A stretch of 64,000 nucleotides of DNA from Anaerocolumna sp. AGMB13025 (GTDB taxonomy: Bacteria > Bacillota > Clostridia > Lachnospirales > Lachnospiraceae), in the NCBI RefSeq assembly GCF_029689925.1, contig NZ_CP121445.1, positions 4,882,501-4,946,500 of the forward strand, in the 5' to 3' direction. The notes beneath the pieces were generated by a model. The model searched no databases, was not told where the DNA came from, and saw only the letters and a list, made by a program, of their open reading frames with translations. Shown piece after piece: positions 1-9,375 of the stretch (position 1 is its first letter; every line of letters begins with the position of its first letter). Made by a program: the position numbers and the translations under genes.

Positions 1-433
1 TGAAATTTTCTTTCCAAATATATCATAACCATCCTTATATACTTTCTTCCACAGACTACCTTAAGAAGTATTTTTTTTCATTTTTTTTCTCCCGCCTTAA
101 ATAATTGATATCTATACTCAAGTAACTCATTGTTACGAATTTGATTCAATTATATAATTTAGGATTTTTCTTATCATTAGTAAGAAATTGGGAATGGCGG
201 AGTTGGGGCTTTGATGTGTATAGTTTTTCCAGAATGTAGTTTTTGGAGATGGATGGAGGTATTTGTGGGGTGAATAATGGGGGAGAGATAATTTTAATGG
301 GGGCAGAAACTGCTAATATGAGAATCCATGAAATCTGGATTTCTATAAGTGCCTTAATATCACCTATTTATAACAAGTATTACAGCAACACTTGTAAAAC
401 ATAGAAAAACACCGAGTAATTTCAGAATCCACA

Positions 434-480
434 GAAATTCCAGGGAGAAACTGACTTACAGCACCTCCCTGGAATTTTCT
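434..480. terminator. Strong hairpin, probable bidirectional terminator
   Basis: A 14-15 bp stem (AAATTCCAGGGAG against CTCCCTGGAATTT) encloses a 17-nt loop and is followed by TTTTCTTT on the plus strand. The rest of 1-783 shows no convincing gene: it is AT-rich with a GT-rich stretch at 185-310. Confidence 0.6.
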
Positions 481-783
481 TTAAGTAGTTATTTGAACCG
501 ACAGCATTAAATACACTATTTTTTAAAACTTCAGGCAATTTTTTTCCATTTGTTAATTAGCCAAATATGCATCCTTTTCACCCTATATTTCTACTATTAC
601 TTTTTGTGTTCTTTCCCTGGGTTTATGTTTCTCGGATTTTGCAAGCTTATTAACATTTGCTCATATCAGTATATATTGAGGACCATTGGTTTATGAAAGT
701 AAAGTTGAAGATATACTCACTCTATCACCAACGCCTACTCCAACAGTAAAAGGAAATAAACAAATACTTTTTTGGCATTAATA

Positions 784-1440
784 TCACATGTTGTCTTTTA
801 AAAAATTTTTCGCTCGTTCTTTAACTGCTGTTGTATCCTCTGATATTAATAGTCTTTTTATTGAATCTTTTATGATGAAATCATTTTTTTCATTAATGAT
901 TTCGTTTAAAAGATTTATAGTCATACACCTAATTTGATAACTATCATTTCTCAAATAACATAATATTTCATTCAAAATTTCGATTTCACCAAAAACATAT
1001 AATGCGTAACAATAACCTAATGAGCACTCAATTGATTTTTCATTTAATTTTGCTTTTTTGAGATTGTTAATTTTATCGATTGAAACATGACCTAAACCAC
1101 ATGTAACATCAGCCCATGAAAGTATAGCATAGCTACGAGCAAGTGAATCTTTTTCTAATTTCACAAATTCTTCTAGTAGTGTCTCAACATCACCGAACGG
1201 AAAAACAGATAACGAATCATATGCCTCAGTTCTTACTAAGGCATCTTGATCTTGTGCAAGTTTTATCAATATATCCTTCGCTGTTTCATTGATGAAATCG
1301 ACAAGCAACGGAGCTACCATACTTCTAACAATTGCATCTTCATCAATAGAAAATTCTTGAAGTATTTCAAAGTGTTTATCTGATAGTTTTTCTATGTCCA
1401 TATACTCGTTTAATAAACTAATTTTTTCTTCTATCGTCAT
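784..1440 (-). CDS. HEAT-repeat-like putative immunity protein
   Basis: A 218-aa, all-helical, acidic protein. It has regularly spaced helix pairs with the motif D-x-x-x-V-R (residues ~33-40, 65-72), typical of HEAT-like repeats, and ends with a basic AKNFLKDNM. There is no signal peptide or membrane segment. The start has an AAGGGG site 6 nt upstream. Its ATG overlaps the TGA of a toxin-tail frame (positions 1437-1440, ATGA), which implies translational coupling and argues that it neutralises the toxin encoded just upstream. HEAT-like repeats are known in immunity proteins of polymorphic toxins. The specific partner is inferred from position only. Confidence 0.65.
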   Translation of the reverse strand: MTIEEKISLLNEYMDIEKLSDKHFEILQEFSIDEDAIVRSMVAPLLVDFINETAKDILIKLAQDQDALVRTEAYDSLSVFPFGDVETLLEEFVKLEKDSLARSYAILSWADVTCGLGHVSIDKINNLKKAKLNEKSIECSLGYCYALYVFGEIEILNEILCYLRNDSYQIRCMTINLLNEIINEKNDFIIKDSIKRLLISEDTTAVKERAKNFLKDNM

Positions 1441-1610
1441 CGATTACCCCTTTTCTGCTTATTACGATTTCCTCTTGCTTTTTATTCTTTCTTAAGGCGT
1501 TGTTTCTCTTCATTTGACGTCTTAGGAGCTTTTAATCGATCTCTAATCTCTTCATCAGTCCATCCTACAAGTCCAGTATCCCTTATGTTTTGCCTTCCAC
1601 CTTTAGACAT
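1437..1610 (-). pseudogene. Polymorphic-toxin C-terminal tail, nonsense mutation
   Basis: The frame reads MSKGGRQNIRDTGLVGWTDE and on to ...EKQRLKKE, then a TAA (1482-1484), then KARGNRNKQKRG and a TGA. The basic tail of the form 'RLKKE-[Q]-KARGNRNKQKR' matches the ends of many Rhs/WapA-type nuclease toxins (resembles the toxin-34 type, from memory). A CAA-to-TAA change would explain the internal stop. Upstream the frame stays open for about 10 more codons (GCIYIGYIN) with no Rhs core. It is an orphan tail whose final TGA overlaps the start of the HEAT-like gene. Confidence 0.65.
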
Positions 1611-1683
1611 ATTAATGTAACCAATATAAATACATCCTCTCCTAGATTATAGGAATTATTATAGCATAGAACTTCTATTTAAA

Positions 1684-1925
1684 TTAGCACCAATGAAAAA
1701 GCTCTTTAAAATCTTCATAGCAGCCAGGACAAATCCAATAGTAATTGTCTTCAGTACAATATCCCCTGTGAATATCCTGTCCTTCTTCACTAAATTTATC
1801 AAAGCAAAATTCGCAGTGATCATGACTGGTAGATGTGTTTAAAGTACGGGCATTTTTATAATTTTTAATATTAGTACCTTATTTTTTAAAAACATTTCTT
1901 GATTTCTTAATCTCCAATCACTCAT
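1684..1925 (-). pseudogene. Small zinc-ribbon protein, frameshifted
   Basis: The start MSDWRLRNQEMFLKNK follows a GGAGGA site. After a one-base frameshift the frame continues TNIKNYKNAR... and contains HDHCEFCFDKFSEEGQD and YYWICPGCYEDFKELFHWC, then stop. The two C-x2-C pairs suggest a zinc ribbon. Short proteins of this form (MSDWRL...C-x2-C...WICP-C) are common hypothetical genes beside toxin immunity loci. No function is assigned. Confidence 0.55.
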
Positions 1926-1979
1926 GAATCACTCCTCCGCTCTTGAGAATTAACAAATCACTTGTTCTTCCATCCACAA

Positions 1980-2268
1980 CTATATCCAGTTCTCAGGGGT
2001 CCAACCAATTTCAATCTTTTCTACAAGATCTGATATTGAAATAATATCCCATTCGGATAATTTTTTTTCTTCTGGTGAAAGATTTTTAACTGGTCTAATT
2101 TTTAGCGTCTCTGAATCCACAATATGCCAGCAAACAAACCCTGTACCTATAATATGTTCTGTTCTAAAGAATCTAGGTGCTTTCGAGTCTAACGGTACAG
2201 GAAATTTACCCTTAGGTCTTAGTAATTTTTGCTTTATAGCATACTTTACTGGCTATATTTTTTTTCAT
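1980..2268 (-). pseudogene. Immunity-like gene remnant, frameshifted near the start
   Basis: After ATG AAA AAA AAT the reading frame is lost. The main frame then runs PVKYAIKQKLLRPKGKFP... to ...EIGWTPENWI and stop, about 87 codons. The W/E-rich composition and the setting between toxin remnants suggest an immunity protein. I do not recognise the family. Confidence 0.45.
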
Positions 2269-2505
2269 TGGGTGATAAATTTGATACTAATATAATCTAC
2301 TGACATTAGTGAATATAATGTCTCTGTAAACAATAAAGTCTTTATTATCAGGAGTAATTGCTTTGATAACTGGTTACAATAAGATTATCATTATTTTGAA
2401 TCGTTTCTGTAAATAAATTACTGATTATATTTGTGTAGATATCCCCATAAATTTGACTAAATCTAGAATTATCATAGGTCTATGTTAAAATACTTCCATC
2501 GTATT

Positions 2506-2613
2506 TTAATATACAGTAATAGCGGGTCCATCTATTCCAAATGTAACAAGCAAGTATAAATAAGCAACATCCGGATCATCTTCACTTACTTTTAAATAAA
2601 TCTTATTTTTCAT
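2506..2613 (-). pseudogene. 5' fragment of an immunity-like gene
   Basis: The 35-codon frame MKNKIYLKVSEDDPDVAYLY... ends at a TAA. An AGAGGA site lies upstream. Downstream sequence (2280-2505) keeps scattered coding-like stretches in several frames but no long frame, so the rest of the gene appears decayed. Confidence 0.4.
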
Positions 2614-2724
2614 TATTATAACCATTCCTCTTTTATCACAAAAAAATCATATACTCTTTCCTTTTTTATATTTATTTTCATTGGGCACTCTGTATAAAAT
2701 CATGCTTATATCATCAATATTGAG

Positions 2725-3390
2725 CTATACATATTCTCTGATCTTATATACGTTAGGGTCATGTATTAATGCAAACTCACTTTCTTCAAACGAAGTTCCA
2801 TATCTTATTACGATACCCTGATTCATGTAACAACTAATGCACAATTTAAAATAATCTATTTTACCTTTTCTTACTATGCTTTGCATTATATCATTGACAG
2901 AATTATGGTTTTCTATATCGATATTTTTACTAAGAAAAATTGTAATTCTTTCCGGATTTGAAGCGACAATATCCAAGGCCAATTCTAGATTATTTATAGG
3001 TACTTCAGCTACTCCAAAATAAAAGATGTCACTCTCATCTTCAAAAGTTATTTCTTGACCTAGTCCAAAATCTTTTATATCAAATGACTTGTTTATTTTC
3101 TTCCAGATCTTATAATATTTATCAACTTGGGAATTTGGATTATCTATTTTCTGTACAACTGATAAATATATTTTTCGATTATTACTGCAATTATTCAAAT
3201 ATATTCTACCGATTTCTTCCGCACTCCTATGCAAAAATTCCTTTTTCTCTTCAATATTTTGAATATATTTAGAGTTAATACTATATACATGCATAGTATG
3301 CATTATTTCATTATAATTACTACGTTCATTATTAAAGTATTCGAAATAGCTAAATACATCTTCGCTATATTCATTCCAGATCTTCATCAT
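2725..3390 (-). CDS. Putative immunity protein downstream of Rhs remnant
   Basis: A 221-aa soluble protein starting MMKIWNEYSE. The GAGGAGG site 3 nt into the spacer favours this start over an upstream one. It is rich in Y, N, D and E with no signal or membrane segment and no family I can name. It starts 9 nt after the stop of the Rhs/toxin tail (3399), the standard toxin-then-immunity layout. The function is inferred from that placement. Confidence 0.55.
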   Translation of the reverse strand: MMKIWNEYSEDVFSYFEYFNNERSNYNEIMHTMHVYSINSKYIQNIEEKKEFLHRSAEEIGRIYLNNCSNNRKIYLSVVQKIDNPNSQVDKYYKIWKKINKSFDIKDFGLGQEITFEDESDIFYFGVAEVPINNLELALDIVASNPERITIFLSKNIDIENHNSVNDIMQSIVRKGKIDYFKLCISCYMNQGIVIRYGTSFEESEFALIHDPNVYKIREYV

Positions 3391-3398
3391 AAACCTCC

Positions 3399-4024
3399 TC
3401 AATAGTAATAATGATTCCCTGAAGGATCATTAAAATGTGGTCTTATATTCTGACTGGGGTTATCTTGATATTCATGTCCAGCACTACCTAACGTATATCC
3501 ACTATAACTGGTTGGATTTCCAATGGAATCTATACTATTGCTTGTCCATTATAAGAAGTTAATTTATCTTTCCAATTGGCATCTGCATATTCATATGTTA
3601 TCGTATTCTTTACTTCACCAGGTACTTCCGATTGCGGTGTGAAATCATATTCCTTTATATTTATTATATTACCACCGAGATCATAAGTATATACCTTAGT
3701 TTTATTCTGCTTTTTATCATTTTCCCGGAGCAACTGATTTAACTCATCATATTCATATGAATTTACCAACAGATAATTTCCATCTGACTGCAGCTCATTA
3801 ATCTCAGTTATATTTCCCAATTCATCATAACTGTACCTGATTCCGGTATTACCTGCTGTCTCCTGATATAGTTTAGTAGTCTGGTAAGTAGTCTGACCCG
3901 CTGAATTTCTTTTAGACGGTGCATAGGTATAATCGACTGTAATTGGAGCGGTTGTGTTAATCTTATATTGATTCAGCCTATTTAAACTATCATAGGAATA
4001 GGTTACAGTTTTACCAGTTGGCAT
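3399..4024 (-). pseudogene. Rhs/YD-repeat protein remnant with toxin tail
   Basis: YD-type repeats are clear: YSYDSLNRLNQYKI, YSYDELGNITEI, YEYDELNQLLRE, YTYDLGGNI and YEYADANWKDKLTSYNGQAI. The frame breaks near 3530 (TATAGATTCC where TATGATTCC would continue YDSIGNPTSYSGYTLG). After the shift it reads GSAGHEYQDNPSQNIRPHFN...GNHYYY and stop, a typical toxin end. The 5' side is missing (no Rhs start), and the core between repeats and tail is deleted. It is a decayed Rhs toxin whose tail still abuts its immunity gene. Confidence 0.75.
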
Positions 4025-4240
4025 GTTTTATGGATGGTTATTGATAAGCGCATTATCGTGATCCTCCATTGTTATAAATATAAGCATTCTTGACATTTTC
4101 CATATAATGGTATATTCTTGTCTTAGCTGTTAGTAAAGTTGGTAGCGTCAGTAGTATCACGCCTCATGAATATAGGTTAGCCCTAATTCTTTTCTTTAAC
4201 TAATGGCTTTTCTTATATTACCAGATTAGGAGGTATGTTT

Positions 4241-5536
4241 ATGCATGTTCAGTCATTATATATTGATCAGTCTTGTATGATAAACTTATGTACATTACCA
4301 CTCCACTCATTAGATAATCTCCGCCCCGCTTTTCAAACTATATTTAGCAACAAAAAATGCTTTACTGAAATGGGAAGGTTTATCTGTGATGGAGAAAAGT
4401 ATGATAATATTTTGGATTATGATACTGAAGAATATAGAGCGGGACTATCAAGAGCTCCTTTTATTAGTAATATGGGACATATTGGTTTTCATACTAAATC
4501 TGCTTACCTAATTAGCCGCAGAGACTTTCGGGATTACGAAGAGAACGAAATCTTTGGTTATTTCTCTGATTTAGAAGATCAAAGAATGAATTTTCTCTAC
4601 TTCGAATTGTGTCCTCCAATCAAATTAAAAGTTTTTGACTCCGAAAAAAAACTGGTTGCTACTGGGAAAATATTTGCCCATATTTATCCTAGCGGATACC
4701 TCTACTTGCATTTATCATTTTCTTATCTTAATTGTGACCAAATTCAATCAGGAGAAGATCTTGAAAACATCATAAATGTATTTTCGCCATTATTAAGTAA
4801 TACAGGATTTACCTTTTATAGTAAATTCGGTTCTTTGTCACTTGCTGAACTCTGCAAGGAACTATACAAAAACTTATTTCTATCAATATATACACAACAG
4901 GAAAATATAACTATAACCGAGCCTGATTGGATTGCCTCAGCATTAGTAATATCAGATGTAAATAATGAATCCGATATAACTGATTTATTTCACCAAAATC
5001 ATTATTACAATTCAACTGATATTTTCAAACGAAAATTTAAGATGCGAACCGACTGGCGAAATGAAATGACAACCGACTATGTATATTACAAGAGTAAAAT
5101 AAATTTTTATTTTTCAAACATAAAGCGAGATGCAATACTTCACACATTTTGGAAATTCCTTCACCTGGTGGAATTTGTATATTACAAAAAGAAAATATAT
5201 GATATCTATAAGAATTATTTCAAATCTGAGACAGTGAAAATTCAAAGTTTAAGATTAAGCAGCGATAAAAAATTTTATTATGAGAATATGTTTGGAAAAG
5301 AATTTTTTGATTCTGATATTCCTTCGTATTTGCTCTTATTAGATAAAATGATTACAACTTTGGGTTCTACGGAGCGCGCACTATATTCCTACCTCTCTCA
5401 GAATTTTGGGTTGGATAAAAGCCGTGACCAAATGTTAAAGCATGAAGCAGAATGGATAAGTCAATTGGAGAAATGGAAAGAAAAACAACCCGTGATTTTT
5501 AAATTATTAAAAATGTTGCCAACTATTCTTAAATAA
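4241..5536 (+). CDS. Unrecognised 431-aa protein, lone plus-strand gene
   Basis: The start at 4241 is chosen because AGGAGG (4228-4233) sits 7 nt upstream; an ATG at 4235 lies too close. The protein (MHVQSLYIDQSCMIN...) has no signal peptide, membrane segment or motif I recognise. The N-terminal ~200 residues look beta-rich; the C-terminal half is helical, aromatic and basic (ILHTFWKFLHLVEFVYYKKK), ending WKEKQPVIFKLLKMLPTILK. It is the only intact plus-strand gene in the first 56 kb and is followed by a 37-codon frame and a terminator, forming a small separate unit. It could be a conflict or defence protein, but nothing in the sequence proves this. Confidence 0.6.
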   Translation: MHVQSLYIDQSCMINLCTLPLHSLDNLRPAFQTIFSNKKCFTEMGRFICDGEKYDNILDYDTEEYRAGLSRAPFISNMGHIGFHTKSAYLISRRDFRDYEENEIFGYFSDLEDQRMNFLYFELCPPIKLKVFDSEKKLVATGKIFAHIYPSGYLYLHLSFSYLNCDQIQSGEDLENIINVFSPLLSNTGFTFYSKFGSLSLAELCKELYKNLFLSIYTQQENITITEPDWIASALVISDVNNESDITDLFHQNHYYNSTDIFKRKFKMRTDWRNEMTTDYVYYKSKINFYFSNIKRDAILHTFWKFLHLVEFVYYKKKIYDIYKNYFKSETVKIQSLRLSSDKKFYYENMFGKEFFDSDIPSYLLLLDKMITTLGSTERALYSYLSQNFGLDKSRDQMLKHEAEWISQLEKWKEKQPVIFKLLKMLPTILK

Positions 5537-5605
5537 TAAAGTAGTTTTCTTATGGTGAAGTGTTCATCTTTGAGAATATTGCTATTTGAGCAAGGGAGGT
5601 AATCT

Positions 5606-5719
5606 ATGGCACATCTTTCAGACAGTAATGTACAATTAGTAGCAGAAAAGCTTATATTAGAAGGCTCAGAGACTAAACTTAATATCCCAAGTGGATCATT
5701 ACAAGCCAGTATACAATAA
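5606..5719 (+). CDS. Small 37-aa frame, possibly a truncated gene
   Basis: MAHLSDSNVQLVAEKLILEG... ends at TAA 37 codons later. A GGGAGGT site lies 6 nt upstream. It lies 70 bp behind the 431-aa gene and ahead of a terminator, so it is probably co-transcribed. It may be the head of a longer gene lost by deletion or a genuine microprotein. Confidence 0.4.
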   Translation: MAHLSDSNVQLVAEKLILEGSETKLNIPSGSLQASIQ

Positions 5720-5740
5720 TTGCATATTCATGCAAAACAA

Positions 5741-5767
5741 AAGCACGAAAAAATATTCGTGCTTTTA
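5741..5767 (+). terminator. Rho-independent terminator
   Basis: The stem AAGCACGAA / TTCGTGCTT is followed by TTATAAATT, and the upstream side is A-rich. It ends the 4241-5719 unit. Confidence 0.75.
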
Positions 5768-5837
5768 TAAATTATTATTATTAAGATTGCAATTTGTAAG
5801 TTTTGCATTATGCTCATTTCCGGAATATGGCGTTATA

Positions 5838-7292
5838 TCAGCGAGCATATACAAACCATGTGACAGACAAAGACAAAAACGCCAGTGAAATGAAGGTTGT
5901 GAGAATACTGTATGTTTGCCAAACAAGTATCGTTGACCAATCATATCCGCTGAACATTGGGAAAAACCAACACATAATACACATGGCAACGGTAACCGTC
6001 AGCCAAACAATGGTTATGAGCATTCTTTTTTTTGTTATTTGTTGCCGCTTGTTCATTTTCTTTCTGCGTAAACCTAAAAAGAAAAAAACAACAGCCAATA
6101 GGCAAACAATAATTGTAACAGACGAAAGAACCATGTCCAAAAGCTGTCTACCACTTATTTTATATGACTGGGTAAGGTTTCCGTCCAGTATGTTTTTAAT
6201 GCTTTTTACCAGCTTGACGTTTGTATTAGCGCTATTGGACAGCAGGCAGATTGCGACCCGCTCATCTGGCAGTATTACCACTTCTGTTGCGAAATTGGGA
6301 TTGCCTCCTTCGTGCTCAATAATTGTTCCGTCGGTGTTGACCGACCATCCTGCCGCATAATACATCTCGTTGACAGCCGGAACAGATACGTCTCCCTGAT
6401 GGGATTTCATGATAACCATTTTAAATACTTCGGGGATATCCTGTATAACGCCCATCTGTATGTTCATCCAACGCGCCATATCCGTAGCACTTGACATAAT
6501 ATATCCCGCTGGCTTGTTACCAGCATAGTCCGGGGCGTCATATGGCGTTGTAATAGAAAAAGAAGTACGGTAGCCCTGCGCCAGCTGCCCCGTTTGTTGA
6601 GCATCTGCTTTATAGACGTAAGTATTATATAATCCCAAAGGTTGAAATACCTGCTCAGCCATAAAGTCTTCATAGCTTTGACCCGACACAACCTCAATAA
6701 CCAGACCTAACACATCATAATTGACAGTTCCATATTCGTATTTCTCACCTGGAGGGAATGCCAGTTCAGCATCTACCAACATTTCTACGGTTTTTTGCAA
6801 CATATCTGGCGTGTTGCCTTGCGGGATATTTTGAATATGCTTTTCATTTGTCAAGCCACTGGTATGGTGCAGAAAGTCATTAAGTGTAAGGCTATGCATA
6901 TCAACGGGCATCCCCTGATACTTTAGCGTAAACCAGGGTAAATAATTCTGAACAGGGTCTGCCATGGAAAGTAATCCCTGCTCCTCCAACAATAAAATCC
7001 CCGCACCGGTAAAAGCCTTACTAACCGAAGCTAGTTCGTATATAGTGTTTTCACTCGCAGGCAGACCTTTCTCACGGTCTGCGAAGCCGGATGAAAAATA
7101 TAACATTTCATCTCCATCAATTATAGAAATTGACATACCCGGTACACCTGATATATGACAAGCATTATCCACCAATGTCTGTATCGCCATAGACTGTGTA
7201 TCCGATAGCGCATAAACCGGTGTTGCTAATCCAGCGAATAGTATAAATGATACCATCGCAGTAACAATATTCTTCTTCATTAAAGTCCCCAT
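5838..7292 (-). CDS. Serine hydrolase, class C beta-lactamase/PBP-like, membrane-anchored
   Basis: A 484-aa exported enzyme of the class C beta-lactamase / FmtA-like penicillin-binding fold. Residues 1-30 are a signal peptide (MKKNIVTAMVSFILFAGLAT..VYA). The nucleophile motif is SVSK (~residue 90), followed by the Y-x-N-type motif YGTVNY (~180) and a late HEGG motif in place of KTG. The C-terminal ~110 residues hold about three hydrophobic segments, so the catalytic domain faces outside and is tethered by a membrane tail. The start is supported by GGAGA 8 nt upstream. Substrate unknown: a D-amino-acid peptide or ester is the family expectation. Antibiotic hydrolysis is possible but unproven. 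Confidence 0.8.
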   Translation of the reverse strand: MGTLMKKNIVTAMVSFILFAGLATPVYALSDTQSMAIQTLVDNACHISGVPGMSISIIDGDEMLYFSSGFADREKGLPASENTIYELASVSKAFTGAGILLLEEQGLLSMADPVQNYLPWFTLKYQGMPVDMHSLTLNDFLHHTSGLTNEKHIQNIPQGNTPDMLQKTVEMLVDAELAFPPGEKYEYGTVNYDVLGLVIEVVSGQSYEDFMAEQVFQPLGLYNTYVYKADAQQTGQLAQGYRTSFSITTPYDAPDYAGNKPAGYIMSSATDMARWMNIQMGVIQDIPEVFKMVIMKSHQGDVSVPAVNEMYYAAGWSVNTDGTIIEHEGGNPNFATEVVILPDERVAICLLSNSANTNVKLVKSIKNILDGNLTQSYKISGRQLLDMVLSSVTIIVCLLAVVFFFLGLRRKKMNKRQQITKKRMLITIVWLTVTVAMCIMCWFFPMFSGYDWSTILVWQTYSILTTFISLAFLSLSVTWFVYAR

Positions 7293-7419
7293 TTAAAAAT
7301 CTCCATTATATAAATAATCAGCAGTTCAAAGTTACTCGATAAATTCTGATATACTAATTATATCAAACTAGCAATCTGAAGGTATAGCTACACACTATGC
7401 CTAAATAATAATATATAAT

Positions 7420-7698
7420 TTAATCCCATTTGCCTACATGTTCACCACTTGCAGGAACATCGCCATTTGGTATATTGCCACATGGTTTAACATCAAATAA
7501 CTGAAAACCTGAAGAAGTATCTTTATTTCTATTAGTTCCATTATTTCTATCCGACTCATTATTTTTATCAGAAGTTTTGGACTGTTTTCCATTTCTTGAT
7601 GGAGTAGTTTCTTTATTCTTAACTACAACTTTTATAGTTTTCTTAGATAGATGCCCTGCACTGTCTTTGACAGAATATGTAACAGTATAATTTCCCAC
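7420..7698 (-). pseudogene. Ig-like domain fragment of a surface protein
   Basis: The frame begins MGNYTVTYSVKDSAGHLSKK, the end of a bacterial Ig-like/HYR-type domain, followed by a K/N/D/S/T-rich linker and GNIPNGDVPASGEHVGKWD. The same domain style continues upstream only in a different frame, so this is the C-terminal piece of a decayed secreted protein. Confidence 0.55.
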
Positions 7699-7873
7699 CT
7701 TTTCTAGCCTAACCTTAGTACTTCCGTAACTGTTCCTCCACTAGTGTAGTGACTTTTGAATTATTAGTCATCTCCTTGTACTGTTTTAAACTAGTATATA
7801 TTCCGGGCTACCAACACCTTGGTTAGTAGCCCGGTTAATCATTAAATTTAGTATAAGATATTTGAAGACCATA

Positions 7874-8512
7874 TTATTTTGAATATTTATCTAATTCTTC
7901 CAAAAACTCTTGATAATCTTTATCTTCCCAATTAAACGTTAATTCATCTTCTGTGTATTCTTTCGTAATAGGTAGCATGAATGATTCACCAACATCTAGT
8001 CCTAATTCATTTAAGACAAGCTGTGCAAATTCTCTAAAAGCAAAACCTATTGCAGTAATAATATTCTTATCTTTTACTACAGGTTGACGAATAAAATTAT
8101 CCTTTTTAATGAATGAGAATATATTAAACATTTGCATAAAGATACCAGCTGTATACTGTACTTCATTTAATAAACCTGCTTTAGCTAACAAAAGCGGCGA
8201 ACTTGATATGGAAGCTATTATAATCTCTCTGTTTTTCAATTCAGAAAGAAAATTAATAAGTCCATTATCATATAAAGCAGGTAAAGGATTAATAATTCCA
8301 GGCAATATAAGACAACTGTAATCATCCATATTTACATCATTAAAAGTTTTTGTAGGTGTTACTTGAAATCCTTCTTACTTTCAAAAATATTTAGCTCACT
8401 ACCTAAATAATCAATATCTTTCCTAAACCATATCTTCAAGCAAGAAGTTAGTGTAGTTATTTCTTGTAAAGAAAAGTAAGGATATAACTGCTGCAATCTT
8501 TTTTATATTCAA
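7874..8512 (-). pseudogene. DJ-1/PfpI family protein, two frameshifts
   Basis: Reading across frames gives NIKKIAAVI / YPYFSLQEITTLTSCLK...DYLGSELNIFESKK / GFQVTPTKTFNDVNMDDYSC..LILPGI, then IIASISSSPLLLAKAGLL and a helical end. This is the class I glutamine-amidotransferase-like fold of DJ-1/PfpI. The nucleophile elbow (usually A-x-C-x-G/S) reads ISSSP, so the catalytic Cys is absent. Frameshifts lie near 8470 and 8372, and the start is TTG (8510-8512) with GGGAG upstream. It looks inactive. Confidence 0.65.
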
Positions 8513-8545
8513 TTTCTCCCTTCAAAATTTGATTAACAAATTATA

Positions 8546-9091
8546 TCAATTTTTCAGTCCAGACTGACTATCGTAGTATGTATCCTTCTGCAGGTCCTTT
8601 ATCATGGCTTTACAATTCAATGTCATCCCATTTTCTGTAACAGTAAATGTCTTCATTTCTTTAAAACCATGCGATAGATAAAACTGAATGGCTCGTGTAT
8701 TTTCAGATAATACCTCCAAAAGGCATGACTTAAAACCTTGTTCTACCATCATTTTTTCTGCCTCAGCATATAGCTTATGACCAATACCACATCCAACATA
8801 CTCCGGTAATAAATATATAGCAAACAATTCTGCAGTGTCTGCAATAGATATTGTGGTGGATTGACCAAAAACAAGGCTGCCAATAATTTCACGGTGGTTT
8901 TCTGCGATTAAACAAATACTTCCCCCACAGATGGCTTCCTGCAATATAGGAACCCAATGATTTTTTGACAATGAGGAAAGATATTGCCCATCCATGAGTC
9001 CATCATAAGCAGATTTATAACTGATCTCGACTTGACAGCTAATTTTTTCAATATCTTGGATCGTTGATTTTCTGAGAATAACATTATCCAT
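8546..9091 (-). CDS. GNAT family N-acetyltransferase
   Basis: 181 aa, usual length for the family. Motif A for acetyl-CoA binding reads LFAIYLLPEYVGCGIGHKLY (residues ~90-109). Motif B is LEVLSENTRAIQFYLSHGFKE. The substrate cannot be told. There is only a weak AGGTTG site upstream, and the gene starts within the decayed end of a preceding fragment, so expression may be low. Confidence 0.8.
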   Translation of the reverse strand: MDNVILRKSTIQDIEKISCQVEISYKSAYDGLMDGQYLSSLSKNHWVPILQEAICGGSICLIAENHREIIGSLVFGQSTTISIADTAELFAIYLLPEYVGCGIGHKLYAEAEKMMVEQGFKSCLLEVLSENTRAIQFYLSHGFKEMKTFTVTENGMTLNCKAMIKDLQKDTYYDSQSGLKN

Positions 9092-9109
9092 TTTAACAAC
9101 CTGTGCTTT

Positions 9110-9204
9110 CTATCATATCTTCCATTCATCCTGATACACATATGAATTTTTACATCTGTTACGTTTATTACAAATTCCCAGTCTTCAACGATTGTCTTAT
9201 GCAT
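9110..9204 (-). pseudogene. 5' fragment (TIGR04076-like head)
   Basis: After GGAGGAAATAATT the ATG opens MHKTIVEDWEFVINVTDVKI, which resembles the start of the short TIGR04076-type proteins (...VEDWEF..I.V). The frame then runs out of phase into the acetyltransferase gene. It is probably a gene head left by a deletion. Confidence 0.35.
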
Positions 9205-9375
9205 AATTATTTCCTCCAATTTCAAATTTGTCGCATTTTTATATCTTAAGTTCACAATTTAGTCTATAATTGTTCAATGCTTCAAATTTACTAGCTAATT
9301 ATAATTAGTTGATAGTCCATATTAAAACAGTATTGAGAAATAAAACTTCTGATTATGCACCTTAATCGTGTAGAT

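Noticed and set aside
660..780. Possible surface-protein linker (SPTPTPTVKG) on the plus strand
   Set aside because: About 30 codons with no start, no domain and low-complexity sequence; not enough to call a gene fragment.
5803..6360. 185-codon plus-strand frame
   Set aside because: It is antisense to the 3' part of the class C-type serine hydrolase, whose motifs and signal peptide clearly define the coding strand.
5838..7292. Drug-resistance beta-lactamase call
   Set aside because: The KTG motif is replaced by HEGG and there is a three-helix tail; this is typical of PBP4*/FmtA-like hydrolases of unknown substrate, so resistance is not claimed.
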